64,000 nt of DNA, taken from the NCBI GenBank assembly GCA_026686845.1, contig JAIVEN010000011.1, positions 25,096,501-25,160,500 of the forward strand, written 5' to 3'. The position numbers were made by a program, and so were the translations under genes. The DNA comes from Adenanthera pavonina. Taxonomy: Eukaryota; Streptophyta; Magnoliopsida; Fabales; Fabaceae. The first letter of the stretch is position 1, and each line of letters begins with the position of its first letter. The notes beneath the pieces are model-generated. The model saw only the letters and a list, made by a program, of their open reading frames with translations, was not told where the DNA came from and did no database searches. Positions 1 through 13,400 of this stretch are shown piece after piece.

Positions 1-2040
1 TGCCATTTTCTGGTAATAGTTCAACCATAAAGAAAGCAACAAAGAAAGATTGTTATACACTTTGAAAGTATACTTCATAAAAGAAGTAAGAGTGAATAAG
101 AGCTGGTAAAAGTTAAAAGCAGGTAAAAGCCTATGTTAGTAAAAAGTAATAATGACCATGAAAGTGAAGTATCCCACGTATAAAGAAAAGCTAGATCAGT
201 GGCAAAATTTTCTTAATGATGAACATAGTGGCCAATAAAAAGTAGAGGAAACTAGAAAGAAAGAAGTAAATATAAGAAGGATAATGGGGAAACTTATACA
301 TGACACAAAGGAAATGAGGTTAATAAAAGATTTAATGCCTTAAGGAAATAACTTCTTATAAAAGAAGTAAGAGTATTGTCACATCTCATGATAATAGTGA
401 CAAAGTAATACATAAAGTAGGCCAGAAAAAGTAATCAATTTGGGTCCAGAATTTGAGATATGTTAATGGGCACAAAAGGAATGAATTACGAGCCAAAGGG
501 ATTCAAGAACTATGGTGTGTAGTTAGGGAACTATGAAACTTAAAAATAGTTTACTACTAGACTCAATATGAAATCCAGTTATAGAAGGGAAATTCTTGGC
601 TAGAAGATCTCACAAGAAAGTATAAAAAAAGAAATCCTCCAAAAGATATACAACCAAAGTAAAGTAAAAGGGGAGGTGATTCTTGGATCTTAGAACTTAA
701 TTAAGCAAGAACAAATGATGGTGAGAAGCCGAGATTAGTACAAATGTGGGATTCTAATTGGGTTAGCAAAGACTGTATAGAAGGGTTGATGAAGTTCCCT
801 TGCATTGTCAAACCACCAAGTGACATGAATAGAATAGCTAGGGAATTATGTGAGGAGGTAGACATAATAGAAATGTTTATGAGAAAGAAGTTAGTAACCA
901 TTACCTTAATAGTAGTTAAACTCTCAACCCACAGAAGGTAAAGACTTCCAAGGTCTATGATGATGAAAGTAAAGTATAAGGTTTGGATACGTACTTATGT
1001 ACAAAGGCTTGGTGATAATTTGGATCTTTAAAATAGTAGTAATGAGGACCTCTAAGGTACTAGAGATTAAAGAAAAAGAATATTCTCCCTTAGAACAGTA
1101 ATAGGAAATATGATTTTGGGATATTGTGCCCAAAAATCAAAAGTTAGATGAAAGCGGGAATCAGATGTCTTAGACAAAGAATAGTAACTTATCTAGAGAT
1201 CGTAATGATGAATTACGACTTAAAAGGGAGTCTAATGCCAGCAACCTCTAAGTCTAGTATTGATATTAGTTCTCCAGGACCCCTCAGCATTTATTAGTTA
1301 AGCCTGCTTGAGCAGGAGAAATTTTATGATGGGTGACCCATTGGGAAGTTCAGTTTGTCAATGACCCCATACGAGAGAAAGTAAATAGCATGAAGACAAA
1401 GTTAATAATTAAAAAGTATTCCCTAAAAACAAGAAAGTAAGAAAGAGACCCTAGAAACATAAAAAGATTTAAGGACTAGGGAAAACAAGGCAAAATGAGT
1501 ATACAGAAGGATGCCTTGTTCAAAAGGTCTTGACATAAATGATAATATTGGTATGAATTGATGATAGTAAATAATGTTCTCCTTGAATGTGAGGACAAGA
1601 CCATAATCATACCTATTGTGAAACTGTCTTATACTTTAAGATAAAGTGAGTAGTTTATCAATCGAACTGATTAAGATATCAAAGATAAAGGAAGTCAGGA
1701 ATATTTCCTCCAAAAATAAAGCAAAAGAGATAAGTGAGGAAATAATAGAAGTTCCTATGAGATAAAGAATTAATGAAAACCTTTTTCCCAAGGAATGTAA
1801 ATGATTATCATCTAAAAGAAACATAGAAAGCACTATTAACATTATGCCTAGAGTAAGGCCAATATTGAGAACTCCATTTGGCATGATTTTAAATGAGGTG
1901 ATTAAGGTAAAGTAATAAATGACAGAATTTATGAGGAAAGGATTCATCAAGCTAAATGTATCTCCCTGAGGTGCTTCTGTAATATTAATTAAAGGAAAGA
2001 TGAGAGCTTTAAACTCTATGTTCATAAAAGAGAATTAAAT
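1..2040. other. decayed repeat-like DNA, no gene resolved
   Basis: No long open frame and no recognisable domain is present; both strands are dense with stops. Because a + strand gypsy pol follows directly, this is probably the decayed gag/protease part of the same element, but I found no zinc knuckle or protease motif to prove it. A 5S-like patch at about 1277-1350 is listed separately. Confidence 0.3.
1277..1350 (+). repeat. 5S rRNA-like fragment (pseudogene or Cassandra-type LTR remnant)
   Basis: The stretch matches the inner part of plant 5S rRNA in order. A segment like GGATCCCATCAG is followed by AGTTAAGC, TGCTTGAGC and then GATGGGTGACC...TGGGAAGT, with spacing like the internal promoter A box and C box. 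It is degenerate, and no flanking LTR ends were found. The same 5S core is present in the Cassandra element at 55667-56531, so a Cassandra fragment is as likely as a true 5S pseudogene. Confidence 0.5.
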
Positions 2041-2099
2041 AAGACCATGATTAAGAACATAAGCTGGTTACCTATAATAGATAATCAGTCAAATCAATT

Positions 2100-4351
2100 G
2101 GTTAATGTCAATATTTTCTTCAAGATTTGTTGAAGATATGGGTATTATCAGTTATGAGCAGAAAAAGTTCCAAGGACTGCCTTTAGAATTAGAAATGGGC
2201 ATGATTAAATCTTAGTAATGCCACCTAGTCTCACAAGTGCACCAGTTATCTTCATGTACTACATGAATAAGTTTCTTCGGCCATATTAAGATCAAATTAT
2301 TGTGGTCTTCATTAATAATAAAATGTACTCCAAGTCTTTAGAGAAGCATGGATAACATTTGAGAATTGTCTTAACAATTTTTTTTAAAGTAAAGAGCCTA
2401 TATGCTAAACTTAACAAGTGTGAGTTTTGACTCACTGAAGTACGGTTTTTGGGACATGTTATCTCTAAGGACAGGGCCACAGTAGATCCCAACAAGGTAG
2501 ATACAGTCTAAAAGTAAGAGAGACCCAAAACCGTTATGATAATAAGAAGTTTTCTAAGTTTGGCAAGCTATTACAGAAAGTTTATGCATAACTTTTCTCA
2601 TATTGCTTTGCCACTGGCAAGTTTTACAAGGAAAGAAAATTTTGTGTAAAAATTACAAAAATAATTTTCAAAATTTAAAGGAGGGCTTATCTCCTCCCTT
2701 GTATTAAATATACTTGATCCAAAGAAATCCTTTGTGGTTTAAAGCAATGCTAGCATGCATGGATTAGGATGTGCATTAATGTAGGATGACAGAGTTGTAG
2801 CCTATTTTTTATTGAATTTTTACAAAGAAAATTATCCTATTCATTTATGGCAATAGTTTACACTCTAAAGATACGGAGGCATCATCTCTACGATATGACC
2901 GTAAAAGAGTATTTTGACCACTAAAGCCTCAAGGTTTATTGGATCATAAGTAATGAGCTCGAGGTAAGGATGATGAATGGAATTGTTGAGAGATAATGAT
3001 CATGCTAAAAAAGTACCATCTAGAAAAGCTGATACTATGGTCGATATAATCAATTAAAAAACTATTCATGTAACTAGTATGATGTGCATGAAGAAGCAAA
3101 TGTTAGTAGGAGATTTAGAGACTTAGGTCTCTCTCCCTGGTTGCATGAGACTAAAAGTGAAAATGAAATTTTAGAAAGAAATAGAAAAAGCCCAACAAGA
3201 TGATGAATGTACAAATGAGATTAAAGAATCAGTGAATCAGGGAGAAGTGAAATGAATCTAACACAAAAATATGATGGTCTGATGAGATTTTAGAAGAAAG
3301 TATGTGTCTCTTAATTAGAAATAAGAGAAAAGCTATCAATAAGAGCAAAGCCACTGTTTATCCAGGAATCGTGGGAATATGCCATGATTCAAGGAACTAG
3401 TTTTATGAACTGGATGATATAGTATAAGGAAAACAGGATGTTCAGTATGTCAAAAGGGTGAAAGTAAGACATACAAAGACTAGTAAGATTATTTTCACCC
3501 TTGAAAGTTTGATGTAAATGGGACATGTATCACAAAAGGCCTAGAAATGTGTACACCCATAAGATGTTATGTGGGTGATCATAAAATTGATAAAGTTAGC
3601 ATAATTATGACTAGTGAAGTCAATGTATATGTATGTAAAGAAAGATGAGAGACTTCATAAAATATCAAACAGTTTTATAGCAAATAAAGCAAAGTATTTA
3701 AGTAATAGAATGTATGCCTCAAGTATGTATATGAAGATAAAAGGGATATGGAGAAATTATGAATAGCTCCATATGAGGCCCTTTATGGAAGGAAGTGTCG
3801 GTTCTCAGTATGTTGGATGGAGTTGAGTAAAAGGACACTTTTTGGGTCCTGAATTGGTAGGCAAAAGAGTTATGCCGATAAAAGGTGAAGATCATTAGAT
3901 TTTGAAGCAGGAGATTATGTGTTCCTCAAAGTATTTCCTACAATAGGATTAGGTCAATCGATGAAGACCAAAAGACTTAGTCCCAAGTATGATGGACCAT
4001 TTAAGATCCTTTCCAAAAGTCAACCCTATAATTTACAGATTAGCTCTTTCTCCAAACTTAAGTCAACTTCATAATGCTTTCCATGTCTCCTAGTTGAAAA
4101 AGTATCAACCAGACCCATCACATAATATAGAATATGAAAGTATTTAGCTGCAAGATAATCTACATTACGAGGGAAGACCTAAAATATTATTGACCATCAA
4201 GCAGCTGAGGAATAAGAAGATTCCTCTAGTGAGAATGGTTTGGAAAGGTTTATCCTCAAAGGAGGCAATATGGGAATTGGAGTCAAGCATGAAGCAAAAG
4301 TATCCAAAACTTTTAGTTAATGTATAAAAATTTTGTCCTAGAGTGAGAGAA
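2100..4351 (+). pseudogene. decayed Ty3/gypsy pol, Tekay/Del-like chromovirus
   Basis: Conceptual translation with many stops and frame changes still shows pol order. Reverse transcriptase remnants lie at about 2210-2500 (a degraded catalytic region, then LNKCEF and FLGHVISKD). An RNase H tail is near 2950-3060. The integrase end lies at about 3765-3800 (APYEALYGRKCR). The chromodomain-like C terminus lies at about 4190-4325 (LRNKKIPLVRMVWKG, then a WELES...KYPKL motif). This C-terminal order is typical of Tekay/Del chromoviruses. It is immediately followed by an LTR start at 4352. Protein function is lost; the 5' LTR would lie outside the window or is decayed. Confidence 0.75.
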
Positions 4352-5250
4352 ATGTAACATCCCCATTTTTCACATCTGAATATTATGACCAAATAATATT
4401 ACAAATGATATTAAATTATTCTGGATTAATTTATGATAATTGGGGAAGCCTGGATATTTAATTAAATTAGTTTAAGGCCTAAAATATCTCAAAATATAAA
4501 AAAGGCCTTAAAAAGGGTAAAATTATTATTTCCAATAAGATAAAGAAAATAATATTTTAGATACTCCAATACAAGTTAAAAGTACAAGTGATACTGGTTA
4601 TGTGAGCTCTAAGAGAAAAAAGCATAAATCCGGTAAAAGACGAGTCCCACATAAATAATAAATACCGGAGGAGATAAATAATAGAAAATAAGTAAGATAG
4701 GTGGACCTTACATGAAAAAGTAAAAGAGAAAGATAATAGGTCCCCTAGATAAAGTAAATAGGAAGGACACTGAGTATAATAGAAAATTTAGTTCAAAAAG
4801 TACTCAAAGCAGAGTCAAATTTATCTGTAAAAGGAAAAAGTACACTATCTCTTTTTCTAATTTGACATAAAGTAAGGAGAGAAAGGTTAGATATTTTTGC
4901 CCTTCTCCACTCACAAGCCCAAAATTATCTAGGGGTATAATTAGTAATTGGTATATTAAATGTGAGAAAAATTGTAAGTCCTCGAATTAAATCTCGATCT
5001 AACAATCCATAACCATCAAACCATCCTATAAATACTCCCTACCCTTCCTCATTTTCACACACACACTTACGTAAGCCAAAAACAAAAGAAAAAGGAATTG
5101 GTAGCGGGAGAGGGGGAAAAGGAAGAGGGAAGAGGAAGAAAAAAAAAAAGAAAGGAGAAAAAGGAAGAAAAAGGAGAAAGAAGGAAGGAGGAAGGAAGGG
5201 AAGGCAAGTAGGGGTCTTCTGAGATAAGTTTCTACTCTAGATTTCTTCTA
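4352..5250 (+). mobile_element. 3' LTR of the decayed gypsy element (5' part; far end unresolved)
   Basis: It begins with TGTAACATCCCC directly after the end of pol, the usual start of plant chromovirus LTRs. A TATA box (TATAAATA, 5027-5034) is followed by a pyrimidine-rich start region and a strongly purine-rich leader (about 5095-5210), as in transcribed LTRs of this group. The LTR probably runs beyond 5250, but I could not fix its 3' end. Confidence 0.6.
5095..5212 (+). repeat. purine-rich (GA) tract
   Basis: Over 100 bases are almost pure A and G. The tract sits just downstream of the LTR TATA box, so it is probably the untranslated leader of the element rather than a separate repeat. 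Confidence 0.7.
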
Positions 5251-7100
5251 GATTTCCTCTTTATTTATTTAGTTTAAAGATTAATTAGATTTTAAGTTAT
5301 TTTCTTCCTCCCTCTTATTCCTCCATTTGGATCAATACATAATTCTGAGGGAAGAGTTTATGGTTCATGATTAAGTTAAGTTTATATGATAATAATAAAT
5401 TATTAAGTAAGGTTTAATGATACTTTAGACTTCAATGAAGTTAGGGAAGTGATCTAAAGTTAAGTGAAAGTAAGGTTCAAAGAAAAGTTAGTAAAGCTCT
5501 AAGGCAGTCTCTTGTCCTTGCTTAATGTTATTATTTATAAATGTTGTATATGTTATAATGATTTGTAAATGATGCCATGTTGCTATTATGAATGTTTTTC
5601 TACGATTAGTGGCTGTTTTATGTTAAGAGCTAAGCCCCGGGATGCCCATTTACTAAGCCGTTATGCTGCTAAAATTTCATTAGATAACATGGAAGTTTTG
5701 ATGATTTAATAAAAGTATGTTATTCTTTCAAATATTTTTGTGATGACATGATGGTATGTACAAGTTGACTACTGAGATTTCCCCAATATCATCCTATAGT
5801 TAACCAATGTTAGGGCCAAATCATGGCAACGAGAAGCATGTGGAGCATGAGCAATAATGATGATGGAACCTTGCTAAAAGATGTTAATGTTCTATTTCTA
5901 TACTGTCTATTTCTGGTTACTATATAAATTCGTACATATCTCCAAAAATTTAGTGGTCTTTATTTATAGATATATCTATGTCTTAGGAATAATATGACAC
6001 TAGTTTGACTATATTTGGAGCTATATAATGGTAGTTATTCCTGTTTTACCAAAACTGCGCTAGTAGACATTATTTCTGACCTCTGATGATATATATTGCT
6101 ATTATGACTAGTAGGAGTATAATAAATGCATGAAAAAAATATGGTTAGAAAGTAGACAAGTAAAAATTTCCAATGATTCTAAGTATGTGCCAAATGGATT
6201 TGTATATTAAGAGAAATAAATTTTCAAATTAAGGTTCAAATTTTCAAATAGAAACAGAGATGTGAAATGAATAGTAATATGTTTATAATAAACTGTATGA
6301 ATTGGTATATTCATTTTCCAATTTATAATTTTTCACTGAAAATAGAGATGTCCATGATTTTTTAAAACTCAAACCACTGGAAAAGAATTTTTCTACATTT
6401 AGTTATAATTTTTGAAATATTACTGTGCAATGAGTTATAAACCAATAAAGAATGATTTTGTACAAACTTATGATTTTAATTGGTTTGGGTTTTTAAAAAT
6501 ATTTTCATATATCAAATAAGCAGTTTTTATGGAAAAATATTTCTAAATATAAGATGCAACAATTTGCTTCTTTTAACAAGTTAAGATCAAGCAACAAAAC
6601 TCTTTACAATAAAATTAGGTGAGCTAAAGCATAAACAAATTAATTTCAGAAAATATTCCCCCTCAACCTATGCATTTCATAAAGATAAAACCAAAAAAAG
6701 CATAATGCATCAAATAAGCATGTTCTTTCAATCAGTACATGATGTAGGCATTATGATTCAAGTTTTTCTTTTAAAATTAGAAAGATCCTTTTTTTTTAAA
6801 AAAAAAAAAACCTTTACATGCAAATTTAGAAGCTCCCCCTAAGCATGAGCATTTATTCAAATATGTATGCTTTTCAAATCATGGCTTAAATCAAAATCAA
6901 TATACAAGGGGAATTTTGAAAAGCACACAAGTTTGATTATACAAATAAAGAAATGGACTTGTGCAAATATTGAACTTTACAATAAGCACCATCATATTCA
7001 AATAATTCATCATCCGAACAATAACCATACTTTATTTTAATACCCCTCAAATAATAGCACCAACCAAGCATACATATATATATATATATGAAAATTTATT
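5251..7100. other. AT-rich intergenic/repeat DNA, no gene seen
   Basis: No coding frame of note. Part is probably the rest of the LTR that starts at 4352. A short (TA)n run lies at about 7075-7090, next to the truncated end of the copia gag remnant. Confidence 0.4.
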
Positions 7101-7129
7101 AAACACTTACAAACTAGCTTGGTTAATAG

Positions 7130-8255
7130 CTAATTTCTTCCCTTTTCAGTATGATTCCAATTGAGCACATCAGATGCTTTATCTTTATAAGGCTTTCACC
7201 ATTTAGCCTAGGGAGTACTTGTAAAATCAAAAGGGAAAATCCTTTTTCTTTCTTTGGTACCATTTCTTGTAAGCAACTTGCAACTCATCAACAGAGAATT
7301 CAGAATTAGATTCAGAGTCAGAATTTGATACCTCATCATCGGATAGTGCCATCAAGCATCGATAGGTATCCTTATCATCTTCATCTGAACTATTGCCCTA
7401 GATTGCACAAGTATATGCCACTTTAGATTTTTCACTTTTCTTTTCTGCATATCTTCCTCCTCACCCCTTTGACTAGTACTTCAGCTTATTTGCATGGCAG
7501 GAGTGCTTTTGTTCCTGAAGCTCCTTCTTTTTTATTTTGAGGAATTTACCAAATTTGATGGTAAACTCTTTTAGCTTACATCACTGCTGCTATCATCACT
7601 TTCATCATCAGTATCATCATCTTTTGAGCTCTGTGATGTAGTAGCTTTAAACATAAGCATTTTTCCTTTATTTTGCTGCTCCCACAGAAGGTCTTGTTTC
7701 CCTTCATATTCAGCAAGGCTTCCAAACAATGCAATGACAGATTGATATGATTCTCTTCTTATTTCTTCAATAGCTATCACTTTTGATTGACATTCTTTAG
7801 GTAGAGCTCTGAATATTTTACATACTTGCTCTCTGTGTATAGCTCTTTCCTAAAGCTGCCAGATGATTAACAATATGAGTAAAACAAATTTGAAATTATT
7901 TAATGGGCACACCATTGTTCATCTTGAAGGCTTCATATTCAGCTGTGAGAGAGCTGAACCTGTTCTCCTTGACTCCCTTGGTTCATTTATGAGCAATCTC
8001 CAAAGCATCCCACATTTCCTTTACTGTGTTGCAATCTGACACACTAAAGAATTCATCTTGTGAAAGAGCACTGACCAAGGAGTGCTTTGACATGAAGTTT
8101 AGCAGGACTCTTCGCTTATCTTCACTATCCCATTTTACTTCTGGCTTCTTTCTATATGTACCATCATTTTGCATTTTCTTTGGCACAAAGTCACCCTTAT
8201 GTATAACAAACCAGATATCTAGGTCTATAGATTGAAGATAAATCTGCATCCTCAT
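7130..8255 (-). pseudogene. copia-type gag remnant (UBN2/DUF4219-like)
   Basis: On the - strand, 8255-7983 encodes the classic copia gag start (a KWDSEDKRR region, LSQDEFFSVSDC, VKEMWDALEIAHK). Frame changes lead to 7780-7571 (IAIEEIRRESYQSV, AEYEGKQ, then an acidic DDD/SSS tail). A further block at about 7440-7260 reads CLMALSDDEVSNSDS, also typical of this gag family. It is broken by stops and ends near the (TA)n tract, so no protease, integrase or reverse transcriptase remains. A primer-binding site and LTR lie directly upstream on the same strand. Confidence 0.75.
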
Positions 8256-8384
8256 CTTTCAGTATCCATAGTGTTTACCATTAAAACCTGGAGGACTATT
8301 GACATTATTCCCTTATGGCAGTATGTTCTCTCCAAAACTAGCCATTTTGCTCCTGGATGATTAGATTCTTTGCTAGGAGTTCTA

Positions 8385-8396
8385 GCTCTGATACCA
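8385..8396 (-). other. primer-binding site (initiator tRNA-Met) of the copia remnant
   Basis: The - strand reads TGGTATCAGAGC, the standard plant retrotransposon site complementary to initiator tRNA-Met. It lies two bases inside the LTR edge at 8399, between LTR and gag, as expected. Confidence 0.85.
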
Positions 8397-8398
8397 AT

Positions 8399-10462
8399 TG
8401 TTAGGTTGGCTAGTCGCCTAAGAGGGGGATAAATTGGGTGATGTAAGATTTTTTCTCTTTTTGAAACACAACCCAATTTCACTAAGAGTGCAATAAAACA
8501 GGGATAAACAAAGAAAATTATGTGCAGCTGAATAGAGAAGATAAAGAACAATACACAACAATCTATACTGGTTCAGCCCAAACCACTTGGCCTACATCCA
8601 GTCTTCAAGTCACCATTTGGGATTTTCAACTATATCCCACAGGTTTGATCTGAGCACTTGTGAAACTTCAGTACATTCCACAAGTTTCAGTAGGTACTTG
8701 TGAAGCCATTCTTCCCTCACCCTTACAAGATGTGCAAATCCCTTAGTGTTTCCCCACACTAAGATTCTACCCAGAATATGTAAAAAGAAATGTTTACAAA
8801 ATGAAAACTCTCTTGAAGAGTAGATAATACATTGAAGGCTCACTCTATTGAGATATATTTTTCAAACAATGCTGAGATAGAAAGATTTTACAAATTGTTG
8901 CATTATTTTCGCATAAACTCTTTTAAGATTGTTACCTATAAGTTCAAATGATGTTCTATTTATAGATTTCTAGTGTAATTAGACATTAGACACAAGATCT
9001 AGCTATTAGAGACGTTACCCAATGGTTGCTCTGTAAAACTAGCCGTTCACCAACCATAATTAATGCATTAATTCTCTGAAATTCAAATTTTGGATGTCAA
9101 CAGACGAATTTCGTAGAGATCATAAGTTAAAAACTTTAACATTGAACTTTGAAGTTCATTTGTTCTAAATCAAAATTCATTCATCTTTGACAAATGTTTC
9201 TATATTGGAACATACAAATTTTCAAGTTTAAAATTCTTCTGGTAAGTGTGAACAGTTGTTCTATATTGCTACAATGCCTTTGAAGTTCAAATTTTGGTGC
9301 CCAAAATTTGTCTGTCAGTGAGTAACTCAATATGGCACAAGTTCTTCCTTTCAAAATTCAAATTTTGGATGTGGAAATTCATCTGTTTACTATTCCAGAA
9401 GTATTTTCACATTCTGGGGATTCAAAATTCGAATTTTGAAAGTCAAAATTTGTTTGTTAGACTTGAAGTTTGAATTTTAGATGTGAAAATATGTCAGTTG
9501 GCTATTCCAAAAGTATTTTCACATTCTGAAGTTTTGAAATTCAAATTTTGAAAGCCAAAATTCGTCTGTCAGACTTGAAGTTTGAATTTCAGAAACCAAA
9601 ATTCGTCTATTAGTGGCAAGCTTAACATGACACAAAATTTCTCTTCAAAATTTGAAATTCAGAGGCTTGAAATTCGTCTATCAGAGGTGAAACCTCTATA
9701 ACTTCAAACTTTACATAGTAGACAATTTTGCAGAAGCAATAACTCTCTCATTTTAACTCCAAATTAAGCAAATAACCATGGTTGGAAAGTTCTCAATGTC
9801 TACTTTCAAATGCAACAAGTTTCACTTCAAACACAAACGTATTCTGCGAAATATGATCCAAATAATGATAGGAGGTTAAAACTAAAAGTCCATATCTCAA
9901 TACTCAACTTTAAATGACCATAGCTTTTTCATATGAACCTTATTTTGAGTGAAATAACCTTCTTTGAAAAACTTATTAAGTTTAGTTTCATATGAAATAA
10001 GTTTTACATCAAAGCCATATGTATTTTGAGATATATATTAAAAATACTAATCAAATGTTAAACTTTAGATTCTTGAAAAGCAGATTTCACTATGTTTAAA
10101 AGTAAGGATATATTACTTTGATACCCAAAACTTCTTGAGTTAATTAAATGCAATTGTAAATCATTGAGTTTTATTCTAAAGTTTAAATTTTGAAATCCAA
10201 AATTTGTCCATCAGAAAGAATGTTTTTGAACCCTTTTAGTGCTTAATTATCAAACGAACTTTATCATGACTTCAGACAAATTTTGCATATTTTACTAGCT
10301 ATGCTTGACTTGAAATTTGAATTTCCACACTTGAAATTTGTCTGTCAGAGGTGATATCTTTGGAACTTCAAATTTTAGTTAGGAAAGTTCGTATTTTCAC
10401 AAAGTGTATGAAGTTTAACTACTTAAAATTCGTCTGTCAGTCAGAGTTTTTCAAATCTAACA
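8399..10462 (-). mobile_element. 5' LTR of the copia remnant (outer end tentative)
   Basis: On the + strand the LTR starts TGTTAGG next to the primer-binding site. A - strand TATA box (TATAAATAGA, plus positions 8955-8964) fits the promoter of a leftward transcript. The outer end is inferred from a matching CTAACA at 10457-10462 (inverted TGTTAG/CTAACA ends). The upstream (U3) half contains a repeated short motif, listed separately. Only the inner end is firm. Confidence 0.5.
9095..10445. repeat. interspersed short motif AAATTYGTCTGTCAG
   Basis: About ten good or degenerate copies, mostly on the + strand, for example near 9304, 9560, 9595, 9668, 10196, 10327 and 10427, with one inverted copy near 9100. 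Spacing is irregular (about 35-500 bases). All fall within the presumed LTR U3 region. Confidence 0.65.
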
Positions 10463-13400
10463 TATGCCAACATCAGATTTACTTAATCTAACTCATTTAA
10501 AAGATATGGTAACAAGATTAAGTGATTTTTAAAGATCAATTCCACTTCAAGATCTAAGTGGAAATAGAATATACCTAGTGACTAGTTCTTCAAATGTTGA
10601 GTTCCACTTTCACTTGGTCATTTTCTTATTGGTATGCTTCTTTCTGATCTTCAATTTTTTGAGCATCCTTTCTCTTCTTCTTTCTTGGGTGAGGCATGAT
10701 ATCGATTTCTACTTCTGTATTCCAATGCTCACTTTTTTTACTTGGATCATCCTACATTTAATATATTACACTTACAAACTAAGTAGTTAGTTCAGTTTAT
10801 ATATCCAACTTATATTATTTATTGTAAAAGTACAGTGGATATATTTGCACATGGCATGATTTATACATTATAAACATAATTAAATACATGCTAATGCACA
10901 TTTTACTTCTTTAAGGAACAATATATATATCAGATATATATGATGCATTTGTTTCTTATTACTCTATATTTGTCATCATCAAAACTTATGTTATATTAAA
11001 TTTTACGCTTGCAAACCAACCCAACATAACAAAAGGAAAAGGAGACAACAAGTCCCCAGCCCCAAACACCAAGGTAATGATATTTGGACACCAATAGTCA
11101 CATGTGGGATATATTTACTAGTAAACAAATCACAAACACTATCATAGATCCAAATTCGACATAACCATCAATCCGTGAAGTACCAAGGAGGCTACACAAG
11201 TTATACATCATACCAACTCATAAAACTTAGGCATACAATCACGTTACACATAGAATCACATGATCACTACATTTGGCACTTTATTAAAGAAAACATCAAA
11301 AGACAACAAGAGGGGCACACAACCCTAAAAGCCACAGGTATACTCTCAACCTCCACAAGTGCTAAGCTTCCTTAGCCTTCTCCCTGCTAGTACTGGATTT
11401 TTCACCTGGAATTGTTAGCCACCGAATGAGACATATGTTCTAGTAACCAAGGATATTACAACATATAAAAAACATGGTTCCAAAACAATATTTGAATGCA
11501 AATTTTCATGATAAATGCAATATGAATGATATACACACATAATTTCCACAATATACGGCTAGAACCATAGGCTAGTTACACTGACAAGGTAACCTTGACC
11601 AATGGCCCTCTTACAACGACCTGTGATAGTTGATTCCAAGGTCACCACCAAGCTCTCCTATTAATAGTCATGACTCGGCCAAAAGCCACCATTCTAAAGA
11701 TTGAACCATAGTTCTTCTTCCTTTGAATCACCCGAATTAATGACTATTTAAAGAAGGTGTACCCTCAATCCATAGCTACCTGAGTCTTCTAGCCAAATGA
11801 TGACTATTTAGTGGCTGGGATAACACAAACTACACCACTTAAGCATAAGGCCTCATGTGCTACTTAGTCAATTAGCATAATACATGGCATTTAGAGTATC
11901 ATCACCCAATAACACCATAACTCAACAATATACAACTAATGACAATGTCTAATGCATGTTAACATATCTACACATGTTGTTCTCTATCATGTTAGCACAT
12001 ATGATCATACATAATGAGTCATGGGGATACATACTATTTGTCAACATAGCAATATGCATCATGCCTACAAAGCCTTATATTTATCTCATGGATACTATAG
12101 CTATGATCATTTTCATCATAATTTGATGTAGAGTTAAGAAACTTACTAGCTTTGTAATCATGCATATCATGATATGAAAAGAGCCAAATGTAATCCGTGC
12201 CAGGTGCATATCATGATATGAAAAGAGCTAAACATATATGATCAATTATAAAACAAAAGAATTACACCCTAGTTACCTCAAACGTCCAAACTCACACACC
12301 TTGGTAGGCTGATGAAGAACAACTACAACATACCAAAGGATGCAAGAACAAGTCACCACATTGTATCATACCAATGCATAAGTCAATCCATACAATAATC
12401 TCATTAGCACCCCCTTCTAATTCAACTAATTTTTTAGATATCCAAGGGACCTAACACTTCATATAGTGAGATAGTCACTTACCAACAACCTTAATACTTC
12501 CCAAAAATGCCACGAAGTTAAGAAATCTCAAATGAGTAAGCTTACAACCCATATATTACCAAATATTCATTATCAACAAGGACAATCACCCTATGGCGAA
12601 CACTACTCAATAACCTAACTCAAAACCAGCAAAAACAAGGCACCCATAATCAAACCCATATACCAAAATACTCAAAACAACTCATGAAATCAAATTTGAT
12701 TCATACAATCTCGAATATCAAGAAGAACACAGAATAAGAAGCTAGGGTTTTGAAAAAACACTACTTAACCACTGAAAAACCATCACCCAAAGTTTGAAAA
12801 CACCCCACAACAAATGTGTGAAGTATTTAAATACAATTTAATCAGTGAAAATTCAACCAAATTGGAACCCCAACCTATACCTAAGAATAACCACCACAAA
12901 CTATGAAGAAAATGGAGAGAAGATGATGAAAATTCACTTACCTACAAGATTTAAGCTTTTCTAAGGTCAAACTCGTGTCCCTCAGCCTCAAAAAATTGAA
13001 ACCCTAGCAGAGCCACCAATTTTCCTTCATTTCTGACTGTTCCAATGACTCCTAATATGTTCTGATTTATATAAAATCCGTGATTGGTACCGCAGCACAG
13101 AGTAGGCTTTCCATGGCACGAGTCTATCATGTCTCGGTCTAAGTCCAATTTGGCAATTCCTGCTGTGGCTCCACTAAAGCTCGCTGCAGCATGAGAGAAT
13201 TCTACCACCTCCATTCTACTTGTTGATTTTTTTATCATCCCTCTGGTCTTGACTTCTCTGGTCCTATAAAATTCCAGCAATATCCTTCTTGTTAGTTTGA
13301 TAACACATCTGGAATGACATAAGTAGGGTTTTTACACCCATATACCTTCGTATTTTTCTTGGGTGTTTATATACTCAGATTTAAATTTAAATATACAAAT

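Noticed and set aside
1636..2025. 129-codon - strand frame with many Leu/Ile/Phe
   Set aside because: It is opposite to the gypsy pol direction, lacks any domain, and reflects AT-rich composition.
12951..13280. 109-codon - strand frame of fair complexity
   Set aside because: No known domain. It sits in DNA that reads like an LTR leader (CTAGGGTTTC text, splice-like edges) and has no partner exons that I can identify.
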